Assembly: GCA_023262965.1 (NCBI GenBank)
Contig: JALQXX010000032.1
Span: 1 to 16,098, forward strand
Origin: Candidatus Marinamargulisbacteria bacterium
GTDB lineage: Bacteria > Margulisbacteria > Marinamargulisbacteria > UBA817
DNA: 16,098 nt
Direction of reading: 5' to 3'
Shown here: positions 1 to 7,628 of the stretch, piece after piece
Layout of the letters: each line of letters begins with the position of its first letter
Position numbering within the stretch: the first letter of the stretch is position 1
Translations under genes and position numbers: made by a program
The notes under the pieces: model-generated
The model's input: only the letters and a program-made list of their open reading frames with translations
Told to the model about the DNA's origin: nothing
Databases searched by the model: none

Positions 1-32
1 TTGACACATGGCATGGTCTGCGATACTATACT
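1..32 (+). promoter_or_regulatory. Probable promoter of the 39-938 gene (leaderless start)
   Basis: TTGACA (1-6) is a perfect -35. Seventeen bases on is TACTAT (24-29), overlapping TATACT (27-32). Either -10 places the transcript start within a few bases of the ATG at 39, and no Shine-Dalgarno is present. The window edge hides anything further upstream. Confidence 0.6.
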
Positions 33-38
33 CAATAG

Positions 39-938
39 ATGATTATTAACGGGTCACTGGATCCCCTTCCCCCTAAACCGATTTCGGTTAAAAAACGATC
101 GCCGGCGGATGATGATTTATCCAGCCCAGATGCCATGTATTCCCGATGGGTTAAGCCATTTGTAAAAAAACCCTATCAAAAATACAACGCCGCTTGGTGG
201 CACCGCTTTGTTAATACCGTTAACGATATTCAACGTCAAATGTCCAGCCAAAAACGACGCATACGTTCCAATAAAGTATTGCATCAACTGAGCCTGCAAT
301 TCAGCCTGTATGAATTATTGGTGCTGTACCACTTATTGGTCAATAATCGGACAACCGACTGGCAATTAACGGTAAACGATGCCAATGCCGCGCTGTTTTC
401 GTTAGCAACCCATGGCGCGCCACACACGATTCAAATGGATGATTTGGGCTGCCAGATCACTCACCATGAAAAAGTGGTCGGCCGACTCCATCACACCATC
501 GACAACCGCCTCATTGACAAAATACATGGCCATTATAATGATTTGTCCATACTATGGAATCCCACTTGGATGCGTCACAAAAAAATCATCACCGATATTC
601 GACTGGGGGTCGGTCACTTTATTGCCGATATCACCATGTCTACCCCCACCCCCACAGCTCAGTGGTTGTTCAATGGTACCGCCGAAACCATGGACATTCC
701 CATTAATGAATCCATTCAATTAAATCAAAAGCTATATTTGAATAAAAAATCCATCCAACTGAGCACCTATACCATTCAAACCCTTCAGTGGTATATTCCA
801 TGGTCGTATTACCCGGTGTTGGGCGTGTACGCGATTCATCGACGCCCCCATGCCACCAAGCACTCCGGTTATTACCCCGCACCGCCTGTTAGTCCCCCAG
901 CGGACCTGGAACCGAGGATACCTTTGGATAGGCCTTAA
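39..938 (+). CDS. Unrecognised 299-residue protein, first gene of the xseA-ispA-dxs cluster
   Basis: I do not recognise this protein. It has a basic, proline-containing N-terminal stretch (residues 1-45) and a basic segment around 65-80. A leucine-rich helical-looking segment (about 82-104, ending in VLYHLLVNN) follows, then a Trp/His-rich central and C-terminal part and a proline-rich tail. I see no signal peptide and no clear membrane helix. Composition and third-position usage match the neighbours, so it looks like a resident gene. The ATG lies six bases after a TATACT and just downstream of a TTGACA, with no ribosome binding site, so it is probably leaderless. It ends four bases before xseA and is probably co-transcribed with it, which weakly suggests a link to DNA processing. 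The gene call is firm because of the long open frame and the tight junction; the function is unknown. Confidence 0.75.
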   Translation: MIINGSLDPLPPKPISVKKRSPADDDLSSPDAMYSRWVKPFVKKPYQKYNAAWWHRFVNTVNDIQRQMSSQKRRIRSNKVLHQLSLQFSLYELLVLYHLLVNNRTTDWQLTVNDANAALFSLATHGAPHTIQMDDLGCQITHHEKVVGRLHHTIDNRLIDKIHGHYNDLSILWNPTWMRHKKIITDIRLGVGHFIADITMSTPTPTAQWLFNGTAETMDIPINESIQLNQKLYLNKKSIQLSTYTIQTLQWYIPWSYYPVLGVYAIHRRPHATKHSGYYPAPPVSPPADLEPRIPLDRP

Positions 939-942
939 AAAA

Positions 943-2061
943 ATGGATTATCTTCGGATTAGTGTATCGGAATTTAACGCGTTATTTGCGGATATTATTC
1001 ACCATCAATTGCAGTTAAATCGGCTGTGTATTCATGGTGAAGTCACACAGGTTAGCACCCATAATCAACATGTGTACCTGACATTATCGGAAAATCAGTG
1101 CCATATTCCCTGCGTTATATACAATGCCCACCACAAATCCATTCCCGTTATTGCTACCGGCAATTACTGCGATATTATCGGTGCGTATCGGTATTTAAAA
1201 TACAAGGGGCAACTGATTTTTTCGGGGGAATCGGTGACGATTCATGGCCGAGGCGACCATTTATTGCGTCGATCCCAGCAATTACAGACCTATGCCGATG
1301 CCGGCAAATTTGCGATTAAGGTACGGGATGATATTCCCGATATTATTGAAAAAATTGTCCTCATCACGGCCCCCGATTCCGCTGCGTATCACGATATTAA
1401 AAGTATTTTATCAAAAACCATGCATACCTTTGAAACGGTGCTGGTGCCATCAACCGTGCAAGGGGCATTAGCGCCCAGCGCCCTTTGTGAGGCGATTGCT
1501 GCGGCACGGCTTTATGATCCCGACCTGATTTGCGTATCCCGGGGCGGGGGCTCGGACCATGATTTTGATTGTTTTTTTTCGGACGATGTGGCCTCAGCCA
1601 TTCTGGATACCCCCACGCCGATTATTTGCGGTATTGGGCATGAAATCAACACCACACTGGCCTGTTTATGCGCCAATGCGCATTTTGAAACCCCCACCGC
1701 GATGATTCAATGGTTGGCCAGCCATTCCACGCAACGCCTATCGGATTATGTGCAGCAACTGCAGCGTATTCGGCTATCCATTGCCAATACCCGTCATCAG
1801 CTTGTTGCACAAATTGCCGCACTCAATCAACGGGGCAAAACCCACATAACGAACCAATGGCACACGTACAGCCATCAGGTGGGGCGATTAACCGAACAAC
1901 TGCATCAAAAAAACCCCTTAAATCGCATTGGCAATGGCTATGCGTACGTAACGCACCAAAAAAAACCTCTTTGCTCTGTTCAACATCTTCGTGAAAATGA
2001 TACGATTACCCTACGCTTGCCGGATGGTACGTGTAAAGGAGTTGTCGTACATGTCAATTAA
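943..2061 (+). CDS. xseA: Exonuclease VII large subunit, short form with altered active-site motif
   Basis: Large subunit of exonuclease VII, which with XseB degrades single-stranded DNA in both directions. The N-terminal OB fold (about residues 1-100) is followed by the nuclease core with ITAPDSAAYHDI (D151), RGGGS (R200) and GIGHEIN (H233), then a C-terminal GNGYAYV segment near 327-333. From memory, E. coli XseA uses D155, R205, H238 and D241; the spacing here is the same, but the last aspartate is N236. Other usually conserved residues downstream also differ (the ADLRAPTP-like stretch reads ANAHFETP). At 372 residues it is shorter than the roughly 456 of E. coli, mostly in the coiled-coil region. 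The frame opens at 850, but homology starts at the ATG at 943, four bases after the previous gene. No Shine-Dalgarno is visible. It overlaps xseB by 11 bases. Confidence 0.88.
   Translation: MDYLRISVSEFNALFADIIHHQLQLNRLCIHGEVTQVSTHNQHVYLTLSENQCHIPCVIYNAHHKSIPVIATGNYCDIIGAYRYLKYKGQLIFSGESVTIHGRGDHLLRRSQQLQTYADAGKFAIKVRDDIPDIIEKIVLITAPDSAAYHDIKSILSKTMHTFETVLVPSTVQGALAPSALCEAIAAARLYDPDLICVSRGGGSDHDFDCFFSDDVASAILDTPTPIICGIGHEINTTLACLCANAHFETPTAMIQWLASHSTQRLSDYVQQLQRIRLSIANTRHQLVAQIAALNQRGKTHITNQWHTYSHQVGRLTEQLHQKNPLNRIGNGYAYVTHQKKPLCSVQHLRENDTITLRLPDGTCKGVVVHVN
2035..2041 (+). promoter_or_regulatory. Shine-Dalgarno for xseB (AAAGGAG)
   Basis: AAAGGAG lies within the end of xseA, nine bases before the ATG at 2051. 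It supports that start over the upstream codons of the same frame. It is one of the few good Shine-Dalgarno sequences in the plus-strand cluster. Confidence 0.6.
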
Positions 2062-2221
2062 ATCGCAAATGGCCACTATTGAATCCTACATTCAAGAACT
2101 GTCGTCTCCGGACACCGACTTTGAAGCCCAAATTGATCTATATGAAAAAGCCGCGCGCGATATTCAAGCGCTTCAGAACACATTAACCGATTACAGCAAA
2201 CGTATTGACGCATGGACATAG
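2051..2221 (+). CDS. xseB: Exonuclease VII small subunit, very short (56 residues)
   Basis: Small helical subunit that binds the XseA coiled coil. The segment TIESYIQELSSPDTDFEAQIDLYEKAARDIQALQNTL matches the family pattern of two helices, with the conserved LYEKA-type turn (family form: ALxLYExGxxLxxxCxxxL). At 56 residues it is shorter than the usual 70-80. The ATG at 2051 was chosen for its AAAGGAG nine bases upstream; an in-frame ATG at 2069 is an alternative. It overlaps the end of xseA by 11 bases and the start of ispA by 10, so translation of the three is probably coupled. The identification rests largely on position after xseA plus the helix pattern. Confidence 0.8.
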   Translation: MSIKSQMATIESYIQELSSPDTDFEAQIDLYEKAARDIQALQNTLTDYSKRIDAWT

Positions 2222-3114
2222 TCGCGTCGTTTAACACCCTATTGGATCGGTATTTGGGGGACTTTTTGGACCATTTTAAGCAGCAAATGGCGATCTCTGT
2301 ACCCGCCGACGCACGGGATCAACTGGCCCAAGCCATTGCCCACAGCATCTATAATCCGGGCAAACGCATTCGCCCCCTCATTTGCCTGACACTGGATTAC
2401 GCCCTCACCCAACACACCGCTGTAGCCGCTATTATTGGTACGGCGATTGAGTGCATTCATTGCTATTCATTGATTCACGATGATTTGCCCGATATGGATA
2501 ATGACACCCTCCGTCGTGGCCAACCCACCTGCCACGTGGTCTATGGTAATGATATGGCCATTTTAGCGGGGGACACCTTGAATACCTTTGCTTTTGAATA
2601 TTTAGCGCGGGACCTACCCAGCGTTGTATCGGCTGAAACCAGCTTGTATGTGATTCGTCATCTGGCAAATGCTTGCGGCATTCACGGTATGGCGGGCGGC
2701 CAGGCCATGGATCTGCGCAATCACGGCCGCATGGATGCACAAACCTTGGCCACCATCCATGCCTTAAAAACCGGTCGTTTGTTGCGTGCCTGCTTTGAAT
2801 TGGTCGCCTATTGCCAAACCCAAGACCCTGCTATTCGCCAGCAATTGACGACGATTGGCACGCAGTTTGGCCTGCTATTTCAAATAGTCGATGATATTAT
2901 CGATGCCACGTCAACCACCGAAGCATTGGGGAAAAGCGCTGGAAAAGATGTCGCTCAAAACAAATTAACCTATGTCACATTGCTGGGATGTGATGCCGCC
3001 CGTGCATTGGCTCACGATAACTACACCACACTCATTGCCTTGATTGATGCACTGCCCTTCAATACGTCTGAATTGCATACCATCGTGACGTATATATACA
3101 GTCGGAGTCAATAA
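2212..3114 (+). CDS. ispA: Farnesyl diphosphate synthase (short-chain polyprenyl synthase)
   Basis: Condenses dimethylallyl or geranyl diphosphate with isopentenyl diphosphate, giving C15 (possibly C20) prenyl diphosphate for undecaprenol, quinones or other isoprenoids. The first aspartate-rich motif is DDLPDMD at residues 90-96, followed by LRRGQPTCH; the second is DDIID at 227-231. NPGKRIRPL (about 48-56) and GMAGGQAMDL are the other family signatures. The two extra residues in the first motif and the YSLIHDD context are typical of bacterial FPP synthases. At 300 residues it has the normal length. It overlaps xseB by 10 bases and the next gene by one (TAATG). The xseB-ispA-dxs order is known elsewhere; here a DUF212 gene sits between ispA and dxs. 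Product chain length is inferred. Confidence 0.93.
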   Translation: MDIVASFNTLLDRYLGDFLDHFKQQMAISVPADARDQLAQAIAHSIYNPGKRIRPLICLTLDYALTQHTAVAAIIGTAIECIHCYSLIHDDLPDMDNDTLRRGQPTCHVVYGNDMAILAGDTLNTFAFEYLARDLPSVVSAETSLYVIRHLANACGIHGMAGGQAMDLRNHGRMDAQTLATIHALKTGRLLRACFELVAYCQTQDPAIRQQLTTIGTQFGLLFQIVDDIIDATSTTEALGKSAGKDVAQNKLTYVTLLGCDAARALAHDNYTTLIALIDALPFNTSELHTIVTYIYSRSQ

Positions 3115-3545
3115 TGCCCATTATGCCCGCATTTTTCCCCTTAATTGCCGCTATTATGGCCATGATTGCCTCTCAAATTATTAAATTAACCACCATGGTG
3201 GTATCCCACAAACGCCTGCATTGGCAATCCCTGACCCGTCCCGGGGGCATGCCCTCATCGCATGCGGCATTGACCACAGCGATTGCCATGTCGATGGGGT
3301 TGCGCCATGGATTTGATTCGAGCTTCTTTTTTATAGGCACGGTGGTGGCCTTTGTGGTCATTTATGATGCCCGTGGGATTCGCTACGCCGTCGGGCGTCA
3401 TGCCTCGGTGATTAACCATCGCCTGCTGCCGGCAATGGATCCCCCCTTAAACGAGCATGTTGGTCACACCATCCCCCAAATTATTGTTGGTATTTGTATT
3501 GGGATACTGGTACCTTTGGGTCTGTATCAATACCTCCATATTTAG
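3114..3545 (+). CDS. Divergent PAP2-family (DUF212/YuiD-like) membrane protein
   Basis: Small integral membrane protein of the divergent PAP2 family (Pfam DUF212). Family signatures are continuous: KLTTMVVSHKRLHWQSLTRPGGMPSSHAA (about residues 24-52, too long to be chance), then YDARGIRYAVGRHASVIN (about 84-101) and LNEHVGHTIPQIIVGICIGI near the C terminus. Hydrophobic segments lie at about 5-25, 52-60, 70-85 and 122-140. The PSSH motif resembles the phosphatase motif of PAP2 enzymes, but the activity of this family is not well settled. At 143 residues it has the usual length. The start overlaps the ispA stop by one base, with GGAG six bases upstream. Its place between ispA and dxs invites a role in prenyl-phosphate or lipid metabolism, but that is inference. 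Confidence 0.88.
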   Translation: MPIMPAFFPLIAAIMAMIASQIIKLTTMVVSHKRLHWQSLTRPGGMPSSHAALTTAIAMSMGLRHGFDSSFFFIGTVVAFVVIYDARGIRYAVGRHASVINHRLLPAMDPPLNEHVGHTIPQIIVGICIGILVPLGLYQYLHI

Positions 3546-3551
3546 TATACT
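3546..3551 (+). promoter_or_regulatory. -10 element of a probable leaderless dxs promoter
   Basis: TATACT begins directly after the stop of the preceding gene and lies six bases before the dxs ATG, so a transcript started seven or so bases downstream would begin at or next to the start codon. No good -35 is visible (nearest candidates match only two or three of six bases). No Shine-Dalgarno precedes dxs. The same TATACT-six bases-ATG layout occurs at 27-39 and 14044-14056. Confidence 0.5.
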
Positions 3552-3557
3552 CAACGA

Positions 3558-5441
3558 ATGACTGGACTGCTTGACACGCGACAATTTCCCGAGGATTTAA
3601 AGCATCTATCGTACAATGACCTGTTGACATTGGCCGCCGAAATTCGCGAGCGGTTGATTGATGTTACAAACGCTGTTGGGGGGCATTTGGCATCCAATTT
3701 GGGGGTTGTTGAACTCACATTGGCCATGCACACGGTGTTTAACACCCCCGAGGACTGCTTTTTATGGGATACGTCTCACCAAACGTATGTTCATAAAATG
3801 CTCACGGGCCGCCTGCAGGACATGTACACCATTAAGCAATGGCACGGCTTATCGGGATTTGCCAAACGCAGCGAAAGTGATCACGATTGCTTTGGTGCGG
3901 GGCATGCCTCAACGTCATTATCCGCCGCTATTGGGATTGCCCATGCCCGAAATGCCACCAAGACGCGCCGCCACGTGGTATGCGTTTTGGGGGATGGGGG
4001 ATTATCGGGAGGCATGACTTACGAAGCCCTGAATAACATTCGCGATTTAACCGGCAACTTTATTTGCATATTAAATGATAATGATATGTCCATATCCCCT
4101 CCGGTTGGGGCAATGGCGCATTACATAACCTCGATTCGAAGCACGTCGCTTTATGATGGGTTAAAATCCCGATTTGAAGGTATGTTGAACCATATTCCAT
4201 CGATAGGGACCCCCTTACTGCGCCGGATTGATAAAGTATTTAAGCATTTTCGAAGCGGCTTGCTGGACGTTCCGGCAGGTGTTCTGTTTGAAGAATTTGG
4301 ATTCAAATACTTAGGCCCAATTGACGGTCATGATTTGCGGTTGGTAACGGCCATGTTGCATTATGCCAAAACCTTTGATGGTCCGATTATGATTCATGTG
4401 ATAACCAAAAAAGGCAAGGGGTTGGCCATTGCCGAAGCGAATCCCGTTCAATACCATGGGGTATCGGCAAATACCGCTAAAAAATCGTCAGCCATCACCT
4501 ACACTCAGTGTTTTGGCGAGGAAATTGTGGCCATTGCCGCTACAAATGACCGGGTTCATGTGATTACACCGGCCATGCGTGAAGGGAGTGGGCTGGTCGC
4601 CTTCGAAAACGCCTTTCCGGATCGGTATTACGATGTGGGGATTGCCGAGGAGCATGCCGTTACGTTTGCAGCAGGGTTATCGGTAGGGGGATTGTGTCCG
4701 GTTCTGGCGATTTATTCAACCTTTCTTCAACGCGGGTTTGACCAGGTGATTCACGATGTCTGTTTGCAGAATTTGCCGATGGTATTTGCGATTGATCGGG
4801 CCGGATTGGTGGGCGCCGACGGCCCCACCCATCATGGGGTATTTGATATCAGCTACTTAAACCTGATTCCCAATATGGTGATTTGTGCGCCAAAAGATGG
4901 TACCGAGCTGCGTCAAATGCTGCAATGGGCCGTAACCAGTCAAAAAATTGTGAGCATACGCTACCCCAGGGGATCTGTACCTGCCCAAGACGGTCAGTCG
5001 GTTGCGCCCATTGAATGGGGCAAATGCCAGCTGTTAAAAACCGCCCCCACCCCCTGTGATATTCTGCTATTGGCCGTTGGGTACTTTGCCTGGCCAGCGG
5101 TTGGTATTGCCGACACGCTAACCCAAACCGAGGGAGCGTCCGTAACGGTTGTGAATCTGCGATTTGTAAAGCCCTTGGACATGGCCACCATCGAACCCCT
5201 ATTGGCGGGTGCCTTGGTATGCGTTTTGGAAGATGGGGCTCAAATGGGGGGCGCCTACCATGGCCTACTGAATGCCTGTCGCCACCTAAATAAACCCCTA
5301 TCGGATTGGGTGTCCTTTGCCATACCCGACACCTTTATCGATCACGGTAGCGTGTCGGAATTGCAGGCCCACATTGGCTTATCGGCGGATCAAATAACCG
5401 AAACCATTCGCCAACGATATCGCGAGCGTTGCCAATCATGA
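3558..5441 (+). CDS. dxs: 1-deoxy-D-xylulose-5-phosphate synthase
   Basis: Thiamine-diphosphate enzyme that joins pyruvate and glyceraldehyde 3-phosphate to make DXP, the first step of the MEP isoprenoid pathway (also feeding thiamine and pyridoxal synthesis). H43 in GGHLASNLG, the thiamine-binding motif GDG (145-147) to NDN (173-175), the glutamate of GIAEEHAV (E364) and DRAGLVGADGPTH are all present, so it should be active. At 627 residues it is full length (E. coli about 620). The ATG at 3558 has no Shine-Dalgarno but sits six bases after a TATACT, suggesting its own leaderless transcript in addition to read-through from ispA. The stop overlaps the metF start as ATGA. With ispA it gives this cluster both the entry and the prenyl-elongation steps of isoprenoid synthesis. 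Confidence 0.97.
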   Translation: MTGLLDTRQFPEDLKHLSYNDLLTLAAEIRERLIDVTNAVGGHLASNLGVVELTLAMHTVFNTPEDCFLWDTSHQTYVHKMLTGRLQDMYTIKQWHGLSGFAKRSESDHDCFGAGHASTSLSAAIGIAHARNATKTRRHVVCVLGDGGLSGGMTYEALNNIRDLTGNFICILNDNDMSISPPVGAMAHYITSIRSTSLYDGLKSRFEGMLNHIPSIGTPLLRRIDKVFKHFRSGLLDVPAGVLFEEFGFKYLGPIDGHDLRLVTAMLHYAKTFDGPIMIHVITKKGKGLAIAEANPVQYHGVSANTAKKSSAITYTQCFGEEIVAIAATNDRVHVITPAMREGSGLVAFENAFPDRYYDVGIAEEHAVTFAAGLSVGGLCPVLAIYSTFLQRGFDQVIHDVCLQNLPMVFAIDRAGLVGADGPTHHGVFDISYLNLIPNMVICAPKDGTELRQMLQWAVTSQKIVSIRYPRGSVPAQDGQSVAPIEWGKCQLLKTAPTPCDILLLAVGYFAWPAVGIADTLTQTEGASVTVVNLRFVKPLDMATIEPLLAGALVCVLEDGAQMGGAYHGLLNACRHLNKPLSDWVSFAIPDTFIDHGSVSELQAHIGLSADQITETIRQRYRERCQS

Positions 5442-6169
5442 TGTATTTGGAACTGATCCCATCGTGTTTATCCACACTGCAGCACACCAGCCAATGGGCC
5501 ATGTCGACATTCCCCTGTATTTCGGGCATTAATATTCCCGATATTATGCGTGTGGACAACCGGAGCTACACCGCGGCTATGGCACTGGCCCAGCAACCAA
5601 TTCCAGCCATTCCCCATATTCGCGCCAATGATTTTTTGGCGGATGATTTGGTGGCCCTGTGCCAGCAATTGCAGGCAGCGGGCATTACCAAAATATTGAT
5701 TATTTCGGGGGATCCGGCGTCGGATGGGGATCCGAACCGGCATATGGACCTAGCGACCCTCAACCGATTGTGCACCACCCTACCAACGGTGCAATTCTAT
5801 GCGGGTTTTGACCCCTATCGCCAACGCTTAACCGACGAATACGCCTATGCCAAGGCCAAAATCGACGCCGGCGTGGTTGGGCTATTCACACAACCCCTAT
5901 TTGATTTGAATTTAACTCGATTTTTATTGAAATTAGATATGAAAACCGAGTGGCACATTGGCATATCGCCCATTTTAACCCCGGCCAGTTACCGATACTG
6001 GACCCAGCGCAATCATGTGGTATTTCCGGCCGATTTTGAACCCACATTGGCCCATAATATTACCATTGGACGTGCGATTATTGACGAATGCCATTCCCAT
6101 GGCTACCATAATTATATTATGCCCATTAAAACCGACATAGTGCCGTATCTTCATGCATTATTGGACTAA
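5438..6169 (+). CDS. metF: Methylenetetrahydrofolate reductase-like protein, compact
   Basis: TIM-barrel flavoprotein family that reduces 5,10-methylene- to 5-methyl-tetrahydrofolate for methionine synthesis. The N-terminal YLELIP (E5) fits the FEFFP strand that carries a catalytic glutamate in E. coli MetF. HIRANDF fits the H-x-T-C-x-D-x-N-like strand. KILIISGDPAS (D92) matches the LRGDxP flavin/folate loop. YAYAKAKIDAGVVGLFTQPLFD (about 132-153, conserved core KxxAGxxxxxTQxxFD) is the strongest signature, and HIGISPILTPAS matches the GI(M/S)P region. At 243 residues it is about 50 shorter than usual, with a reduced N-terminal part. I chose the ATG at 5438 (ATGA overlap with dxs); an adjacent ATG at 5441 and a TTG at 5429 are alternatives. 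It overlaps the next gene by 17 bases. A flavin-linked relative with another substrate is possible. Confidence 0.8.
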   Translation: MMYLELIPSCLSTLQHTSQWAMSTFPCISGINIPDIMRVDNRSYTAAMALAQQPIPAIPHIRANDFLADDLVALCQQLQAAGITKILIISGDPASDGDPNRHMDLATLNRLCTTLPTVQFYAGFDPYRQRLTDEYAYAKAKIDAGVVGLFTQPLFDLNLTRFLLKLDMKTEWHIGISPILTPASYRYWTQRNHVVFPADFEPTLAHNITIGRAIIDECHSHGYHNYIMPIKTDIVPYLHALLD

Positions 6170-6662
6170 ACAACGCCTGATATTCAAGGTGTTATGGCCG
6201 GCATTGCTACCGATTGCCCTGATGGTCATGGTGGCCCTGAATCAAATGTACTTGTATAACGTTGATTATTTGAATCGGTGGAAAGGGGGTGGCTTTGGCA
6301 TGTTTTCAACCATTAATCGCCGGTACGCCCACCTTCACTTGATACACAAAGGGGCGCTTGAATGTGCGGTTCCTCCATCTGATTACGGACGGGATTGGTC
6401 ACGAATAATGCATTACCCCAACTATCGAAAAATGGAGTCCCTTGCCAAGACATTAAGCCAGGGATTGTGGGTATACACCCAAAATATGACCGCGTCCAAC
6501 GGCACCTCGGTGCGGATGATTGATGGGGGAGAATCCCCCTCTACCAACGATATTATCACCCCGTTTGATGCCATTGATATTCAAGTATTTGACATTGCGT
6601 TTTATTCCCGTGATGCGTCTGTCGTCCCCAAATTACTCCGAAAAATTCGGCATGAAAAATAA
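6153..6662 (+). CDS. Membrane-anchored protein with RWKGGGFGMF motif, partner of the next gene
   Basis: One N-terminal membrane helix (about residues 11-32) is followed by a soluble domain. The motif RWKGGGFGMFST at about 42-53 resembles a W-x-GG-(F/W)-GMF motif that I recall from small proteins encoded next to HTTM-type or other multipass membrane proteins in diverse bacteria. The rest (HLHLIHKGALECAVPP, then a mixed domain to residue 169) is not recognised. It begins inside the end of metF (17-base overlap, no Shine-Dalgarno) and ends three bases before the next, multipass gene. The two probably make one membrane complex. Function unknown; the pairing is the main evidence. Confidence 0.72.
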   Translation: MHYWTKQRLIFKVLWPALLPIALMVMVALNQMYLYNVDYLNRWKGGGFGMFSTINRRYAHLHLIHKGALECAVPPSDYGRDWSRIMHYPNYRKMESLAKTLSQGLWVYTQNMTASNGTSVRMIDGGESPSTNDIITPFDAIDIQVFDIAFYSRDASVVPKLLRKIRHEK

Positions 6663-6665
6663 CCA

Positions 6666-7538
6666 ATGTCCCTAATACGCACTATAAAACAATCATTTGA
6701 TCTTATTAAGGCCTACGACCTATCGTTGTTGTTAACCATTTTTTTTATATTCACCCACTTTCAACATATCATTCGTAATCAACCCGTTTTATTTATTCCC
6801 CTCATTGGCTTGACCAGTATTGGCATTTTATTTCAGGACTCTCGGCAATCCAAATGGCTGTGGGGACCCCTAACCGGGATTTATTGGGTATGGATTATTT
6901 TATACTGGCAGGTGATTGATAATCACGTGTTTTTATGGGGCTATTGGATGTTATCGATTTATATTTCCTTGTGGATGCCCTCACCCAAAAGGGCCCTTCA
7001 GTTATCCGCAACCGGGCTCATTGGTGGCTGTATGGCGTTATCGGTTATTCAAAAACTGAATCCCACTTATTTAAGCGGGGATTTTTTTTACTTTACATTA
7101 CTAACCGACAGTCGCTTCTTTTTTATGGATATGTTTTTTAAAGAAGATGTTATTGCGATTATAAATGAAAACATTCAATCCATATCCGAAATGATGTCCC
7201 ACTCCAAGGCGATGGTATTGAATCCCGGACCGGCTTTGTTTCGCCCCATTGCTTACGTATTATCCGGGTACGTTTTATTGCTAGAGGCCTTTATTGCAAC
7301 GATGTTTTTTATGCCACGCCGATGGGCCTATCAATGGCAACACTGGGGGCTCTTTTTGTTCTTTAGCATTTATGTGATCCTACCTATTCAGGGATTTGCC
7401 TACGCATTAATCACCATGGGCATTGCCTTAGTCAAACCCCATGACAAAAAACTGACTTTTGCGTATTTTGCCGTCTTACTCTATATGATTTGTGTATCCG
7501 ATGTTACCATTGACTACCTGATGCGCGTGTTGCGTTAG
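6666..7538 (+). CDS. Multipass membrane protein, possibly HTTM-like
   Basis: A 290-residue protein with about eight hydrophobic segments (roughly 19-36, 41-57, 64-84, 87-104, 111-130, 215-237, 246-275, 266-285). VIQKLNPTYLSGDFF (about 128-142) lies after the fifth segment and resembles the K-x-N-x-x-(W/Y)-L-x-G stretch of HTTM/gamma-carboxylase-like and DoxX-like membrane proteins. A soluble loop of about 70 residues follows, with the acidic FKEDVIAIINENIQSISEMM. No catalytic residues can be assigned. It starts three bases after the preceding membrane protein, with no Shine-Dalgarno, and ends the plus-strand cluster, facing glnN. HTTM membership is a guess; membrane topology is clear. Confidence 0.75.
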   Translation: MSLIRTIKQSFDLIKAYDLSLLLTIFFIFTHFQHIIRNQPVLFIPLIGLTSIGILFQDSRQSKWLWGPLTGIYWVWIILYWQVIDNHVFLWGYWMLSIYISLWMPSPKRALQLSATGLIGGCMALSVIQKLNPTYLSGDFFYFTLLTDSRFFFMDMFFKEDVIAIINENIQSISEMMSHSKAMVLNPGPALFRPIAYVLSGYVLLLEAFIATMFFMPRRWAYQWQHWGLFLFFSIYVILPIQGFAYALITMGIALVKPHDKKLTFAYFAVLLYMICVSDVTIDYLMRVLR

Positions 7539-7582
7539 CGTGGCTTTTTTGGTGTTAATACGCTTTAGACATGTAATCCCAC

Positions 7583-7601
7583 CGGCCCAAAAGAAGGGCC
7601 G
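7583..7601. other. GC-rich hairpin in the convergent gap
   Basis: CGGCCC and GGGCCG form a perfect six-pair stem around the loop AAAAGAA. It lies between two converging genes. Neither strand has a T-run after it, so it is not a standard intrinsic terminator; it may shield or end the 3' end of the plus-strand transcript. Confidence 0.4.
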
Positions 7602-7609
7602 ATGGTATC

Positions 7610-7628
7610 AAAAATGCCGAATGGCATT
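7610..7628 (-). terminator. Intrinsic terminator of glnN, overlapping its stop codon
   Basis: Read on the minus strand, AATGCC-ATTC-GGCATT forms a six-pair stem with a four-base loop, and the 3' arm runs into five T (two in the stem, three after). The stem begins inside the TAA of glnN, so the gene ends directly in its terminator. Confidence 0.65.

Noticed and set aside
850-942. Longer xseA frame starting at 850
   Set aside because: The added 31 residues overlap the end of the upstream gene and do not resemble an OB fold; homology begins at 943.
6901-6906. TATACT inside the multipass membrane gene
   Set aside because: No start codon at the right distance; it sits within coding sequence and looks like chance.
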